This document shows positions 7,461-16,622 of a stretch of DNA of 64,000 nucleotides, piece after piece. Source of the stretch: Bacillota bacterium (GTDB taxonomy: Bacteria > Bacillota > Clostridia > Christensenellales > SZUA-584); assembly GCA_023460085.1 (NCBI GenBank), contig JAEWRI010000022.1, forward strand, positions 62,001 to 126,000. Direction: 5' to 3'. The first letter of the stretch is position 1. Each line of letters begins with the position of its first letter. Below the pieces are notes generated by a model. The model had not been told where the DNA came from. It searched no databases and saw nothing but the letters and a program-made list of their open reading frames with translations. A program made the translations under genes and the position numbers.

Positions 7461-10025
7461 ATGCAGCAATTGACGCCGATGATGCAGCAATATATTGAGC
7501 TTAAAGAAAAATACAAAGATTGTCTGCTGATGTACCGGCTGGGCGATTTTTATGAGATGTTTTTTGAGGACGCTTTGGTGGCCTCGCGGGAACTGGAAAT
7601 CGTGCTTACCGGAAGGGACTGCGGGCTGGAACAGCGCGCGCCGATGTGCGGTGTTCCTCATCACGCGCTTCAGGGCTATCTGGACAAGCTGGTCAAAAAG
7701 GGCTATAAAGTGGCCATCTGCGAGCAGCTTTCTGACCCGGCGCTTTCCAAAGGCCTCGTAGAGCGCGATGTCATCCGTGTCGTAACACCCGGCACGGTAA
7801 CGGAGGGCAGCAGCCTCAGCGAAAACGACAACAATTACATACTCGCGCTGTTCTCGCAGGGCGATCACATCGGCATCTCCTACTGCGATGTGTCCACGGG
7901 CGCGTTCTCTGTTGCGGAGTGTACCGCTGATGAAGCGCTCGCCGGGCTCTACAGCGAGATTTCCCGCGTACAGCCCAGCGAAATCATTTATTCAGCGCAG
8001 GATAAGCCTCTGCTGGACAGGCTTTCGATATGGCTCAAGGAGCTGAGCGTATATACCAGCGAGTACCCTGCATTCGCATTTGAGCGCGCACTTGCGCTCG
8101 AAACGCTGCGGGATCACTTTAAGCTTGCGGGTCTTTCGGGCTTCGGCGTAGACGAGAGCGGTCCTGCTGTCTGCGCCGCGGGCGCGCTGCTGGATTATCT
8201 CAAGGAAACACAGAAAAACACGTTATCACACATCAACGCGATCCGCACAAGCAGCCAGAGCGAGTATATGGCGCTGGACATGTTTACGCGAAGCAATCTG
8301 GAACTGACCAAAACGCTGCGCGAAGGCAAGGTTCGCGGCTCCCTTTTTGGCGTCCTAGACTATACCAAAACAGCGATGGGAGCCCGGCTGCTAAAACGCA
8401 GCATCGGCGAACCGCTGCAGAGCATCCGCGAAATTGATAATCGGCTAGATGCCGTACAGGAGCTTAAGGACTCCCCGCCGTTGCTGGACAGCGTCGCCGC
8501 CGCCCTCGATGGCGTGTTCGATCTGGAGCGGCTGATCTCCCGCATCGCGTATTCCACGCTGGACGCGCGGGGCTGTCTGGCCATCCGGCGTTCGCTGGCC
8601 ATGCTTCCGGAACTGAAAAACGCGCTGAGCGGGTGCGTATCTCCGCTTATCACGCAACTCCGAGATGGGCTGGATTGCATGGAAGACATTCAGGATCTGC
8701 TGGACGTTTCGATAGACGAAAACGCGCCCGCGGGTATCACGGAGGGCGGCTTTATCAAGCAGGGGTATGAGGCGCAGATTGATGAACTTAAATCCGCCTC
8801 TAAGGAAGGCATGGAATGGATCGCTTCCCTGGAGGCCTCGGAGCGCGCCTCCACCGGAATCAAGAACCTGAAAATCGGGTATAACAAGGTTTTTGGGTAC
8901 TACATAGAAGTTACGAAATCATACATGGAGCTTGTACCGTATCGTTATCTCCGCAAACAGACGTTGGCCAACTGCGAAAGATTTGTAACGCCTGAGCTCA
9001 AGGAAATGGAAGAAAAGCTGCTGGGCGCGGAGGAGAAGTGCGTCGCGCTTGAATATGAATGCTTCATCCGGATCCGCGGCCGTCTGGCAGAGAATATCAC
9101 ACGCTTTCAGAGCGCCGCGCGTACCGTTGCGATGCTGGATATGCTGCGAAGCTTTGCTGCCGCCGCGTTTGAGCACCGATACGTGAGGCCTTCCATGGTA
9201 CAGAACGGCAGCATTCATATCACAGGCGGACGCCATCCGGTAATTGAAACCTTCGTCAAGCAGTCCTTTGTCAGGAATGATACGCTGCTTGATGACGATG
9301 AGCGCATCATGATACTGACTGGCCCCAACATGGCCGGAAAATCAACTTACATGCGTCAGGTTGCGCTGATTGTATTGATGGCGCATATGGGCAGCTTTGT
9401 GCCCGCCGACAGCGCGCAAATCTGCATCGTAGATAAGATCTTCACGCGTGTAGGCGCCTCGGACAATCTGGCTTCCGGGCAGAGCACGTTCATGGTGGAG
9501 ATGATTGAGGTGGCCAACATACTTCATAATGCCACACCGCGCAGCCTGCTGATACTCGATGAAATCGGCCGGGGAACCAGCACGCTGGACGGGTTGTCCA
9601 TCGCGTGGTCCGTCGTGGAGCACATCAGCCATCAAATACAGGCCAAGACGCTTTTCGCGACTCACTTCCATGAGCTTTCGGAACTGGAGGGTGTGGTGCC
9701 GGGTGTCTCCAACTACTCCGTTACCGTGAAGGAGATGGATGACACCGTAATATTCCTGCACAAGATCGTACGCGGCGGCACCGACCGGAGCTTTGGTATC
9801 GAGGTTGCCAAGCTGGCGGGCGTACCCGCTGACGTCACCGACCGGGCCAAGGAAGTGATGCGCGCGCTGACGGAAAACGACGACAGCATACTGGGCAAGC
9901 GCAGCCGCGATGCAAAGCCCCTGCAGCGCGATGAGCTGCTGAATATACTGGAGGACGTGAATCTCGATAACATTACACCGCTTGATTCGCTGAAGCTGCT
10001 CAGCGAGATCAAGCACAGATTATAG
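7461..10025 (+). CDS. mutS: DNA mismatch repair protein MutS
   Basis: Mismatch recognition ATPase of post-replicative repair, full length at 854 residues. The N-terminal mismatch-binding domain contains the FYEMFFEDA motif (Phe wedge and Glu near residues 30-36). The connector, lever and clamp follow, including GYNKVFGYYIEV. The ATPase has Walker A GPNMAGKST near 620, then LDEIGRGTSTLDG and the TLFATHFHEL segment. First gene of the mutS-mutL-miaA-hfq-ynbB operon; mutL follows after 9 bp. Confidence 0.98.
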   Translation: MQQLTPMMQQYIELKEKYKDCLLMYRLGDFYEMFFEDALVASRELEIVLTGRDCGLEQRAPMCGVPHHALQGYLDKLVKKGYKVAICEQLSDPALSKGLVERDVIRVVTPGTVTEGSSLSENDNNYILALFSQGDHIGISYCDVSTGAFSVAECTADEALAGLYSEISRVQPSEIIYSAQDKPLLDRLSIWLKELSVYTSEYPAFAFERALALETLRDHFKLAGLSGFGVDESGPAVCAAGALLDYLKETQKNTLSHINAIRTSSQSEYMALDMFTRSNLELTKTLREGKVRGSLFGVLDYTKTAMGARLLKRSIGEPLQSIREIDNRLDAVQELKDSPPLLDSVAAALDGVFDLERLISRIAYSTLDARGCLAIRRSLAMLPELKNALSGCVSPLITQLRDGLDCMEDIQDLLDVSIDENAPAGITEGGFIKQGYEAQIDELKSASKEGMEWIASLEASERASTGIKNLKIGYNKVFGYYIEVTKSYMELVPYRYLRKQTLANCERFVTPELKEMEEKLLGAEEKCVALEYECFIRIRGRLAENITRFQSAARTVAMLDMLRSFAAAAFEHRYVRPSMVQNGSIHITGGRHPVIETFVKQSFVRNDTLLDDDERIMILTGPNMAGKSTYMRQVALIVLMAHMGSFVPADSAQICIVDKIFTRVGASDNLASGQSTFMVEMIEVANILHNATPRSLLILDEIGRGTSTLDGLSIAWSVVEHISHQIQAKTLFATHFHELSELEGVVPGVSNYSVTVKEMDDTVIFLHKIVRGGTDRSFGIEVAKLAGVPADVTDRAKEVMRALTENDDSILGKRSRDAKPLQRDELLNILEDVNLDNITPLDSLKLLSEIKHRL

Positions 10026-10034
10026 GGAGGCCGC

Positions 10035-11870
10035 ATGGGGGAGATCCGCAGGCTTGAAAAAACCGTATATGATAAGATAGCCGCCGGCGAAGTGGTAGAG
10101 CGTCCCGTCAGCGTCATCAAGGAGCTCGTCGAAAACGCGATTGACGCGGACGCCAGCGCCATCAGCATCACCATATCCGGCGGCGGCGTTCGCAGCATGG
10201 TGGTTACCGATAACGGCAGCGGCATTCGCGCCGAGGATGTTGCCCTTGCGTTCGAGAAGCACGCGACGAGCAAGATATCCACCATCCACGATCTTGATCG
10301 TATTCATACGCAGGGCTTCCGTGGCGAAGCGCTTTCCAGCATTGCGGCGGTATCCATTGCGGAGATGAAGACAAAGCGCCGCGACGAGGACGTCGGCACC
10401 CGTATCCGCATATCGGGCGGTCAGCCGGGAGAAGCCGCGGCCGTGGGTATACCGGATGGCACCACGGTAACGGTATCGAATCTTTTCTTCAATGTGCCCG
10501 CGCGACTGAAGTTTCTGAAGAGCGAATCGCAGGAAGCCGCCTTGATATCAGACCTGGTTTCTCGGTATATACTCTGTTACCCGGAGATATCGTTCCATTA
10601 CATATCCCAGGATAAGGCGGTCTATCACAGTTCCGGAGACGGCAACCTGCGCCATGCGGTATATAGCGTATACGGCGATGTGCTGGACTCGCTGTGCGAA
10701 GTGACCGCAAACGTCAATGACATCCGTGTCAGCGGGCTTGTTTCCCGTCCCGGTACAAGCATGAAATCGGGGCGCATCGGTTCTGTGTTCGTCAACCGCC
10801 GGTATGTGCGCAACGTATCCTTCGCGGCCACCGTGCGAAGCGCCTATGGCGAAACCGTCGTCAAGGGTGAAACACCCTTCTATGTGCTCTTTATTGACAT
10901 GCCTTCCTCGTCGGTGGACGTCAACGTACATCCCAACAAGCTGCAGGTGCGCTTCCGCGATGCCGCCGCGGTAGAATATGTCATGAAAGAGGCCATCTCG
11001 CAGGCATCCGCCGAGGTGCGCGGGGAAGTCCGCCTTCCCAGCGAAACGCAGCCGCTGCCCCAGCGTACGCGCGTTGCGATGGAAAGCAGCCCGGAGATCA
11101 TACAGACGCAGCTGTTTTCCGGTTTTAAGCCTGCGGTGATGCGAGAAACCGAGGCAATCTCCGTTCCGTCCGATCCATTATATTCCCATAGCAACACGCA
11201 GACGGATACCGCAACCGCCGAACAGGTTACGGATGATGCCGCGCCTGAAGCAAGCAGCGCGCCTGAAGCCACCGTCTATGATACACCTTCGGCCACGATC
11301 GCACCGCCTGCCGGATACCGGCTCATCGGGAGCTTTGCGGACACGTACATCCTGGTGGAACAGGGAGAAAACCTGCTCATCATAGACCAGCACGCGGCCC
11401 ATGAGCGCCTGCTCTACGAGCGTTTTAAAAACGGCACAGTACCCCTGTCCCAGCCGCTGCTGATGCCCCGGGTACTTTCTGTATCTCACGAGCAGATGAA
11501 TCTCATCGAGAATGAAGGCGAGCTGCTCGCGTCTCTGGGATTTGATATCGAGCCATTCGGTGCGCTGCAGCTGAAGGTAAGCGCCGTTCCTTCGGTGGCT
11601 TTCGGCACAAGTGTAGAAGAACTTGTCGGAGAGGCCCTTGATGAAGCGCGCAAGGGTGGCGGAGACGTGTTGATGCGCCGAGACAGCATCATCCGTGCGG
11701 CGTGCCGCAGCGCAGTCAAGGCGGGAGATAAGCTGTCCGATGCCGAACTGCGCAGCATCGTCGAAAACTTCCTTGCTACCAATGTGATGCCTACCTGTCC
11801 GCACGGGCGTCCGGTAATCTCTGTTCTCAGCAAAAAATCCGTTGAGAAAAGCTTCAAGCGCATTGTATGA
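10035..11870 (+). CDS. mutL: DNA mismatch repair endonuclease MutL
   Basis: GHKL ATPase and nicking endonuclease that acts after MutS. 611 residues. The ATP site has ENAIDADA, DNGSGI and GFRGEALSSI in the first 100 residues. A low-complexity Ser/Thr/Ala linker covers about 350-420. The C-terminal domain has DQHAAHERLLYE near 450, the metal-binding DQHA(X)2E(X)4E endonuclease motif that MutH-containing bacteria lack, so this MutL should cut DNA itself. The start has a GGGAGG site; the stop overlaps the miaA start by 4 bp. Confidence 0.98.
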   Translation: MGEIRRLEKTVYDKIAAGEVVERPVSVIKELVENAIDADASAISITISGGGVRSMVVTDNGSGIRAEDVALAFEKHATSKISTIHDLDRIHTQGFRGEALSSIAAVSIAEMKTKRRDEDVGTRIRISGGQPGEAAAVGIPDGTTVTVSNLFFNVPARLKFLKSESQEAALISDLVSRYILCYPEISFHYISQDKAVYHSSGDGNLRHAVYSVYGDVLDSLCEVTANVNDIRVSGLVSRPGTSMKSGRIGSVFVNRRYVRNVSFAATVRSAYGETVVKGETPFYVLFIDMPSSSVDVNVHPNKLQVRFRDAAAVEYVMKEAISQASAEVRGEVRLPSETQPLPQRTRVAMESSPEIIQTQLFSGFKPAVMRETEAISVPSDPLYSHSNTQTDTATAEQVTDDAAPEASSAPEATVYDTPSATIAPPAGYRLIGSFADTYILVEQGENLLIIDQHAAHERLLYERFKNGTVPLSQPLLMPRVLSVSHEQMNLIENEGELLASLGFDIEPFGALQLKVSAVPSVAFGTSVEELVGEALDEARKGGGDVLMRRDSIIRAACRSAVKAGDKLSDAELRSIVENFLATNVMPTCPHGRPVISVLSKKSVEKSFKRIV

Positions 11871-12784
11871 GAAGGTTCATCGTAATAGCAGGCCCTACGG
11901 CCTCGGGCAAAACGCGCACGGCAGTCTATATTGCGAAGCAGCTTGGCAGCGAGATCATTTCCGCGGACAGTATGCAAATCTACCGCGGGCTTGATATCGG
12001 CACCGCCAAAGCAACGCACGATGAGACGGGCGGCGTACGCCATCACATGATTGATATCGTCGACCCCGACGAAGACTATACCGCCGCTGATTTTCAGCGG
12101 GACGCGTTTGCGCAGATCGACAATCTCAATGTATGCGGCGTAACTCCCATCGTTGCGGGCGGCACAGGGCTGTACATTCATTCGCTCGTCTACGACATCC
12201 GCTTCAGTGGTTCCGCAGGGAATCCGGAGCTTCGACAAAAGCTGACACAACTCGCTGATGACAAGGGTTTGGCAACACTGTATAATATGCTCAGCGAGAG
12301 GGATCCGGCATACGCAGCCATCATCTCACCCTCCGACAGAAAGCGCGTCATCCGGAGGCTTGAAATTCTGGAAACCTCCGGTCAGGAAGCGTACGAGTTT
12401 CAAAAGCCGCGCGATGATATCGATGTGGCGATGGTGGGTCTCACCATGCCTCGGGAAATGCTCTATCGCCGGATTGAAGCCCGCGTGGATGAAATGGTAG
12501 AATCCGGTCTTGTTGAAGAAGCGCGCATGCTATATAATCAATTTGGACAAGCCAGGGCGCTTCAGGCAATCGGCTATAAGGAATTCGCGGATTACTTTAC
12601 CGGCAATGGCACACTGGATGAAGCGATCAGGCGCATCAAACAGAACACGAGGAGGTATGCCAAGCGACAGCTCACATGGTTCAGACGCGACGGCCGCATT
12701 CGCTGGTATGATGTTTCGCAGTATCCATGTATAGAAGATATGTGCCAAGATATAATGAGTGATATCACGCGAAAGGGGTTTTAG
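11867..12784 (+). CDS. miaA: tRNA dimethylallyltransferase MiaA
   Basis: Adds a dimethylallyl group to A37 of tRNAs that read UNN codons, producing the substrate of MiaB (3893). 305 residues. The P-loop GPTASGKT lies at residues 8-15, SADSMQIYRGLDIGTAK is the catalytic Asp region, and VAGGTGLYI and the C-terminal RYAKRQLTWFR motif are present. Coupled to mutL by an ATGA overlap; hfq starts 2 bp after the stop. Confidence 0.97.
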   Translation: MRRFIVIAGPTASGKTRTAVYIAKQLGSEIISADSMQIYRGLDIGTAKATHDETGGVRHHMIDIVDPDEDYTAADFQRDAFAQIDNLNVCGVTPIVAGGTGLYIHSLVYDIRFSGSAGNPELRQKLTQLADDKGLATLYNMLSERDPAYAAIISPSDRKRVIRRLEILETSGQEAYEFQKPRDDIDVAMVGLTMPREMLYRRIEARVDEMVESGLVEEARMLYNQFGQARALQAIGYKEFADYFTGNGTLDEAIRRIKQNTRRYAKRQLTWFRRDGRIRWYDVSQYPCIEDMCQDIMSDITRKGF

Positions 12785-12785
12785 T

Positions 12786-13043
12786 ATGCAGAAACCAGTT
12801 ATTATTTTACAGGATGTTTTTCTGAATCAGGTACGCAAAGAGAGGGTACCCGTTACCATTCATTTGACAAACGGATATCAAATTAAGGGTATCGTCAAGG
12901 GCTTCGATAACTTTACCATAATACTCGACAGCGATGGAAAGCAGCTTATGATCTATAAGCATGCCGTTTCCACCATATCGCCCGCCAAGACCGTGTTCTT
13001 TACATTCTCTGACAAGCAGAAGGAAACAACCGAGGAATCATGA
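12786..13043 (+). CDS. hfq: RNA chaperone Hfq
   Basis: Sm-like hexameric RNA-binding protein that promotes small RNA-mRNA pairing. 85 residues. Sm1 reads LTNGYQIKGIVKGFDNFTIIL and Sm2 reads KQLMIYKHAVSTI; LQDVFLNQVRKE forms the N-terminal helix. The ATG at 12786, behind GAAAGGGG, is the start rather than an in-frame ATG nine codons upstream inside miaA. The miaA-hfq order is conserved in many bacteria. Confidence 0.97.
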   Translation: MQKPVIILQDVFLNQVRKERVPVTIHLTNGYQIKGIVKGFDNFTIILDSDGKQLMIYKHAVSTISPAKTVFFTFSDKQKETTEES

Positions 13044-14314
13044 CGATTTTAAATCAATTGGGCATCAGCGGCGGCGTCCAGACCTTCGTAAAGGAGGCGG
13101 AGTCGCTGCTTTTAGGTGCGTTTAAAGCCGCCGAAGAAATTGCAGAATTTAACCAATATAAAGCGGCACACGCTTTTCGTGAGGAAAACATATCCGCTCG
13201 CCATTTCGCGGGCACTACAGGCTATGGTTACTCGGACGAGGGCCGAGATGCGCTGTCGCGGCTGTTTGCGCGCATCGTGGGGGCACAGAAGGCCATTCTA
13301 AGCCCGCATATCGCGTCGGGCACACACGCCATCTCGCTTGCGCTTTACGCGGTGCTGCGGCCCCATGATACACTCGTCAGTGCTACGGGGCGCCCCTACG
13401 ATACCCTGAATCACGTGATTGGGAAATCGGCGGGGGAGGGAACCGGTTCGCTTGCAGATCTGCTGGTGAAATATCGGCAGGTAGAGTTGACGCCGGAGGG
13501 CAATATCGATGAGGAAGCCGTAATGCGCACGCTCTCTCAATGCGAATGCCCAAAGGCGGTATTTGTGCAGCGTTCTCGCGGCTACGCCTGGCGCAGGGCG
13601 ATTTCGGCGGGGGAGATCGGCGCTTTTGCGGAGCGTGTGAAAGCGCGTTTTCCCAAAACGGTTGTGATAGTGGATAACTGTTATGGGGAGTTCTGCGAAA
13701 CTCAGGAACCCACGGACAGCGGCGCAGACCTCATCGCGGGCTCGATGATCAAAAACCCCGGCGGCGGCATCGCGCCCACAGGCGGCTACATCGCCGGGCG
13801 CGGAGATCTGGTAGCGTTGGCCGAAAACCGGCTTACGTGTCCCGGACTCGGCGCGGAGGTGGGCTCCTACGAGGCTTCCTATCGCGGCTTTTTTCAGGGA
13901 CTTTTTCTGGCCCCGCACGTAGTATGCGAAGCGATTAAAGGAAGCATGCTTTCCGCGAAGGCGTTTGAGATGCTGGGATATGACGTCTACCCCGCGTCGG
14001 ATGCTCCGCGTTTTGATATTACACAGTCCATCCGGCTGAACGATGAAAAGCTGCTGCTTGCGTACACAAGGGGCATACAGAAAGCCGCCCCGGTGGACAG
14101 CCGTGCGATCCCGGAGCCGTGGGATATGCCGGGGTACGACGATCCTATCGTGATGGCGGCAGGTACTTTTGTACAGGGAGCATCTATAGAGCTTTCGGCT
14201 GATGCGCCGGTGAAACCGCCTTACATCGTTTATGCCCAGGGTGGACTGACGTATGCTCACATGAAGCTGGGCCTGATGATGGCACTCTCTGAAATGGGGT
14301 TGTGCGCCGATTAA
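13040..14314 (+). CDS. ynbB: Methionine gamma-lyase family / YnbB-like PLP protein
   Basis: 424-residue fold-type I PLP protein of the group annotated as methionine gamma-lyase-like or aluminium-resistance protein; the true reaction is not established. Visible features: HFAGTTGYGYSDEGRD near 55, GTHAISLALYAVL, IVDNCYGEFCE (PLP-binding Asp) and AGSMIKNPGGGIAPTGGYIAGR, where the lysine should carry PLP. It overlaps the hfq stop by 4 bp and closes the mutS operon. Its own stop overlaps the convergent lexA stop by 4 bp, with no room for a terminator. Confidence 0.85.
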   Translation: MTILNQLGISGGVQTFVKEAESLLLGAFKAAEEIAEFNQYKAAHAFREENISARHFAGTTGYGYSDEGRDALSRLFARIVGAQKAILSPHIASGTHAISLALYAVLRPHDTLVSATGRPYDTLNHVIGKSAGEGTGSLADLLVKYRQVELTPEGNIDEEAVMRTLSQCECPKAVFVQRSRGYAWRRAISAGEIGAFAERVKARFPKTVVIVDNCYGEFCETQEPTDSGADLIAGSMIKNPGGGIAPTGGYIAGRGDLVALAENRLTCPGLGAEVGSYEASYRGFFQGLFLAPHVVCEAIKGSMLSAKAFEMLGYDVYPASDAPRFDITQSIRLNDEKLLLAYTRGIQKAAPVDSRAIPEPWDMPGYDDPIVMAAGTFVQGASIELSADAPVKPPYIVYAQGGLTYAHMKLGLMMALSEMGLCAD

Positions 14315-14919
14315 CGGAACATGCGCAGCACGCCGATAACCTTACCCAGCACGTCCACGTTCTCGGCATAAATCGGCATATAGTTGTCGTTTTCAGGCTG
14401 AAGCCGCACGCGGCCTTCCTCGATAAAAAAGCGCTTCACCGTCGCTTCGTCTTCCAGCAGCGCAACGACGATGTCTCCGTTTTGGGCGTAATCCTGACGC
14501 TGTGCAATGATCCTGTCGCGGTTATATATTCCGGCGTTCATCATGCTGTCGCCCTGCACGTTTAATATAAACACGTCATCCGACCCTAACAGCGAGTACG
14601 GCAGCGATATATATTCTTCAATGTTCTCCACCGCGGTAATGGGAATACCGGCAGCAACCTTGCCGACGATAGGAACGGACACAAATCGTTCATCCGCCGG
14701 ACGGTCACCCAGCACCATGATGGTACGCGGCTTAGCCGGATCGCGGGAAATGTAGCCTTTCTTTTCCAATTTGGTCAGATGTGCGTGCGCGGTAGACGTA
14801 GACTTGAGATCAAGCGCCGAGCAGATATCCCGTACGCAGGGCGCATAGCCATTCGTGTGGATATACGTTCTCAGATACTCCAGTACTTCGCGCTGCCGTC
14901 TGGTTAAATCATCCATCAT
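14311..14919 (-). CDS. lexA: SOS repressor LexA
   Basis: Repressor of the DNA-damage response, cleaved when RecA filaments form. 202 residues from ATG 14919, placed 5 bp after GGAGGTGA; an upstream in-frame GTG would lie inside that ribosome site. Winged-helix N-terminus (LTRRQREVLEYLRTYI, then TSTAHAHLTKLEKKGYI). The Ala-Gly cleavage site is in VGKVAAGIP. The catalytic serine is in VQGDSMMNAGI and the lysine in ATVKRF. Likely autoregulated through the upstream box. Confidence 0.97.
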   Translation of the reverse strand: MMDDLTRRQREVLEYLRTYIHTNGYAPCVRDICSALDLKSTSTAHAHLTKLEKKGYISRDPAKPRTIMVLGDRPADERFVSVPIVGKVAAGIPITAVENIEEYISLPYSLLGSDDVFILNVQGDSMMNAGIYNRDRIIAQRQDYAQNGDIVVALLEDEATVKRFFIEEGRVRLQPENDNYMPIYAENVDVLGKVIGVLRMFR

Positions 14920-14934
14920 GCTCACCTCCACAGC

Positions 14935-14963
14935 ATCATATCAAAAGGGAATGCATATGTCAA
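14935..14963 (-). promoter_or_regulatory. Possible lexA promoter
   Basis: On the minus strand TTGACA (14963-14958) and TATGAT (14940-14935) are exactly 17 bp apart. The match is near consensus, but it would put the transcript start at the ribosome site, giving a very short leader. Confidence 0.5.
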
Positions 14964-14971
14964 TTAAAATC

Positions 14972-14983
14972 AAACAAATGTTC
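14972..14983 (-). promoter_or_regulatory. Putative LexA (SOS) box
   Basis: On the minus strand GAAC-ATTT-GTTT matches the Gram-positive SOS box GAACN4GTTY. It sits just upstream of the putative lexA -35 and abuts the 3' end of the recombinase gene. Confidence 0.5.
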
Positions 14984-16033
14984 TTATTTTTGAGGTTCTG
15001 TAGGCTCCTTAAGGGTAACTGCCTTTGCGGCGAGCTTTCGCCGCTGCTCATCCATTGCGGCATAGTGTTTGCGCGTCGTATTAACATCCTTATGGCCCAA
15101 CACATCCGCTACAAGGTAAATGTCTCCTGTCTGCTGATACAGCATTGTACCATAGGTACTGCGCAGCTTATGTGGAGAAATATGCTTCAGCGGCACAGAC
15201 ACCTGTGCATATTTCTCTACAAGCATCTGCACCGCACGAACGCTCATCCGCTTCTTTTGCAGCGAGAGGAACATGGGGGAGGCCTCGTTGTAGTTTGCAG
15301 CGGTTTTTCGTTGCTCCAGATAAATATTCAGCGCTTCCTTTGCTTCCTCGCCGAAGAAAAGCAACGCCTCGTTGCCGCCTTTGCGCAATACGCGGAATGC
15401 GTTATTTTTAAAATCAAAATCAGATACGTCTAATGCACAGAGCTCGCTGATCCGAATGCCGGTGGTCAGAAACAGCGTCAGTATGGCCGAATCGCGTATG
15501 CGTGTTTTCAGATTGTACGCTGTCTGGCGTTCGGATAAGCCAGCGCCTGTATCGGCAACATGCAACAAAGCGTTCGCTTCGTCCGCGTCAAGGCGCAGAA
15601 TGGGCTTTTCGTGCAGCTTAGGTGTTTCTAGCCGCGCAGTAATGTTTTGATGAATTACTTCTTTTTTATAGTAATATTTATACAGCGAACGGAGAGCGCA
15701 AAGCTTCCGCGCAATCCCTTTTTCACCGTTTTCCATGATGGTATCATCATCTTTATAGTAAAACCTCAGATAGTCAACAAACAGTTCAAAATCAGCCATG
15801 GAGAGGCCTTCCAAGTCTTTCGCCTGCCAGAGCATCGGCTTAAGGCCGCGCTCGTTCTCCAGAAATAAAAAAAACAGCCGCAAATCATACGCATAGTTGA
15901 TACGAGTAAGCAATGAAGTACGCGGTTCAATTGCACGAAAGAAATCCAGACAAAACGGCGGAAGCGTCTTCAGAACAACACGCAGCTTTTCCGTTTTCTG
16001 AATGGTCAGTTCAAGCTTACTCTGTTTGGACAT
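14984..16033 (-). CDS. Tyrosine recombinase (XerC/XerD-like)
   Basis: 349 residues. The N-terminal SAM-like core-binding domain covers about 1-140 (RINYAYDLRLFFLFLE). The catalytic domain has Arg in TTGIRISELCALDV, HKLRSTYG (His-x-x-Arg), VLGHKD and the nucleophile in TTRKHYAA. All active-site residues are present. No other phage or integron genes are nearby, so it appears chromosomal and may act in chromosome-dimer resolution; this is inference. A symmetrical 11-6-11 site lies 59 bp upstream of its start. ATG behind GGTCGAGG. Confidence 0.88.
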   Translation of the reverse strand: MSKQSKLELTIQKTEKLRVVLKTLPPFCLDFFRAIEPRTSLLTRINYAYDLRLFFLFLENERGLKPMLWQAKDLEGLSMADFELFVDYLRFYYKDDDTIMENGEKGIARKLCALRSLYKYYYKKEVIHQNITARLETPKLHEKPILRLDADEANALLHVADTGAGLSERQTAYNLKTRIRDSAILTLFLTTGIRISELCALDVSDFDFKNNAFRVLRKGGNEALLFFGEEAKEALNIYLEQRKTAANYNEASPMFLSLQKKRMSVRAVQMLVEKYAQVSVPLKHISPHKLRSTYGTMLYQQTGDIYLVADVLGHKDVNTTRKHYAAMDEQRRKLAAKAVTLKEPTEPQK

Positions 16034-16091
16034 TCTTTAACCTCGACCTTTTATAGGTTCAACAATAGCACAAGCATCCCAAATAATCAAC

Positions 16092-16125
16092 AACTATGCG
16101 CAAAACATGAATTTTACGCATAGTT
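16092..16125. other. Symmetrical dif-like site (candidate recombinase core)
   Basis: Two 14-bp arms (AACTATGCGCAAAA and TTTTACGCATAGTT) are inverted around the 6-bp centre CATGAA, with one mismatched pair. The inner 11-6-11 arrangement is that of Xer/dif core sites. It lies in the gap between rnhA and the recombinase. It is a poor terminator because no T-tract follows on the minus strand. Confidence 0.4.
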
Positions 16126-16148
16126 TAACATCGCCTCTTTTACGCTCT

Positions 16149-16622
16149 TCATCCCTCCTGAACAGCTTCTCCCGCTGCCCTTTGTTTCCGATTGTCGAGT
16201 ATCTGCTGCCGCGCGAGCTTATCACAGAGGTTGTTAAGCTCGTCGTTCGCATGACCCTTTACTTTTTTCCATACGACATGATGCGAGCCCGCGGCATTCA
16301 AAAGCTGTTTCCAGAGGTCTACATTTTCCACGGGATCTTTTGACGCAGTGCGCCAGCCGTTTTGCTGCCATCGGTCCAGCCAGCGCTGCGTGAACGCATT
16401 GTGAATATATGCACTGTCCGTATGCAATTCCACTTCACAGGACTCTTTGAGCGCTTCGAGTGCCTTGATAGCCGCCATCAGTTCCATGCGGTTGTTGGTG
16501 GTATCGGCTTCAAAGCCGGAAAGCTCTTTCTGGGCGCTCTTATACCGCAGCACGGCTGCCCAGCCTCCCGGCCCCGGATTTTTTGAACATGCGCCGTCGG
16601 TGTAAATGATTACTTGCTTCAT
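16149..16622 (-). CDS. rnhA: Ribonuclease HI
   Basis: Degrades the RNA strand of RNA-DNA hybrids. 157 residues with all catalytic positions: IYTDGACSKNPGPGGW (Asp), TNNRMELMAAI (Glu), HTDSAYI (Asp) and ANDELNNLCD (final Asp region). The ATG follows the proC stop directly with no gap, so the two are translationally coupled. Confidence 0.96.
   Translation of the reverse strand: MKQVIIYTDGACSKNPGPGGWAAVLRYKSAQKELSGFEADTTNNRMELMAAIKALEALKESCEVELHTDSAYIHNAFTQRWLDRWQQNGWRTASKDPVENVDLWKQLLNAAGSHHVVWKKVKGHANDELNNLCDKLARQQILDNRKQRAAGEAVQEG

Noticed and set aside
13298..14260. 320-codon antisense frame in ynbB
   Set aside because: Lies wholly within a conserved gene; composition and lack of a ribosome site point to a shadow.
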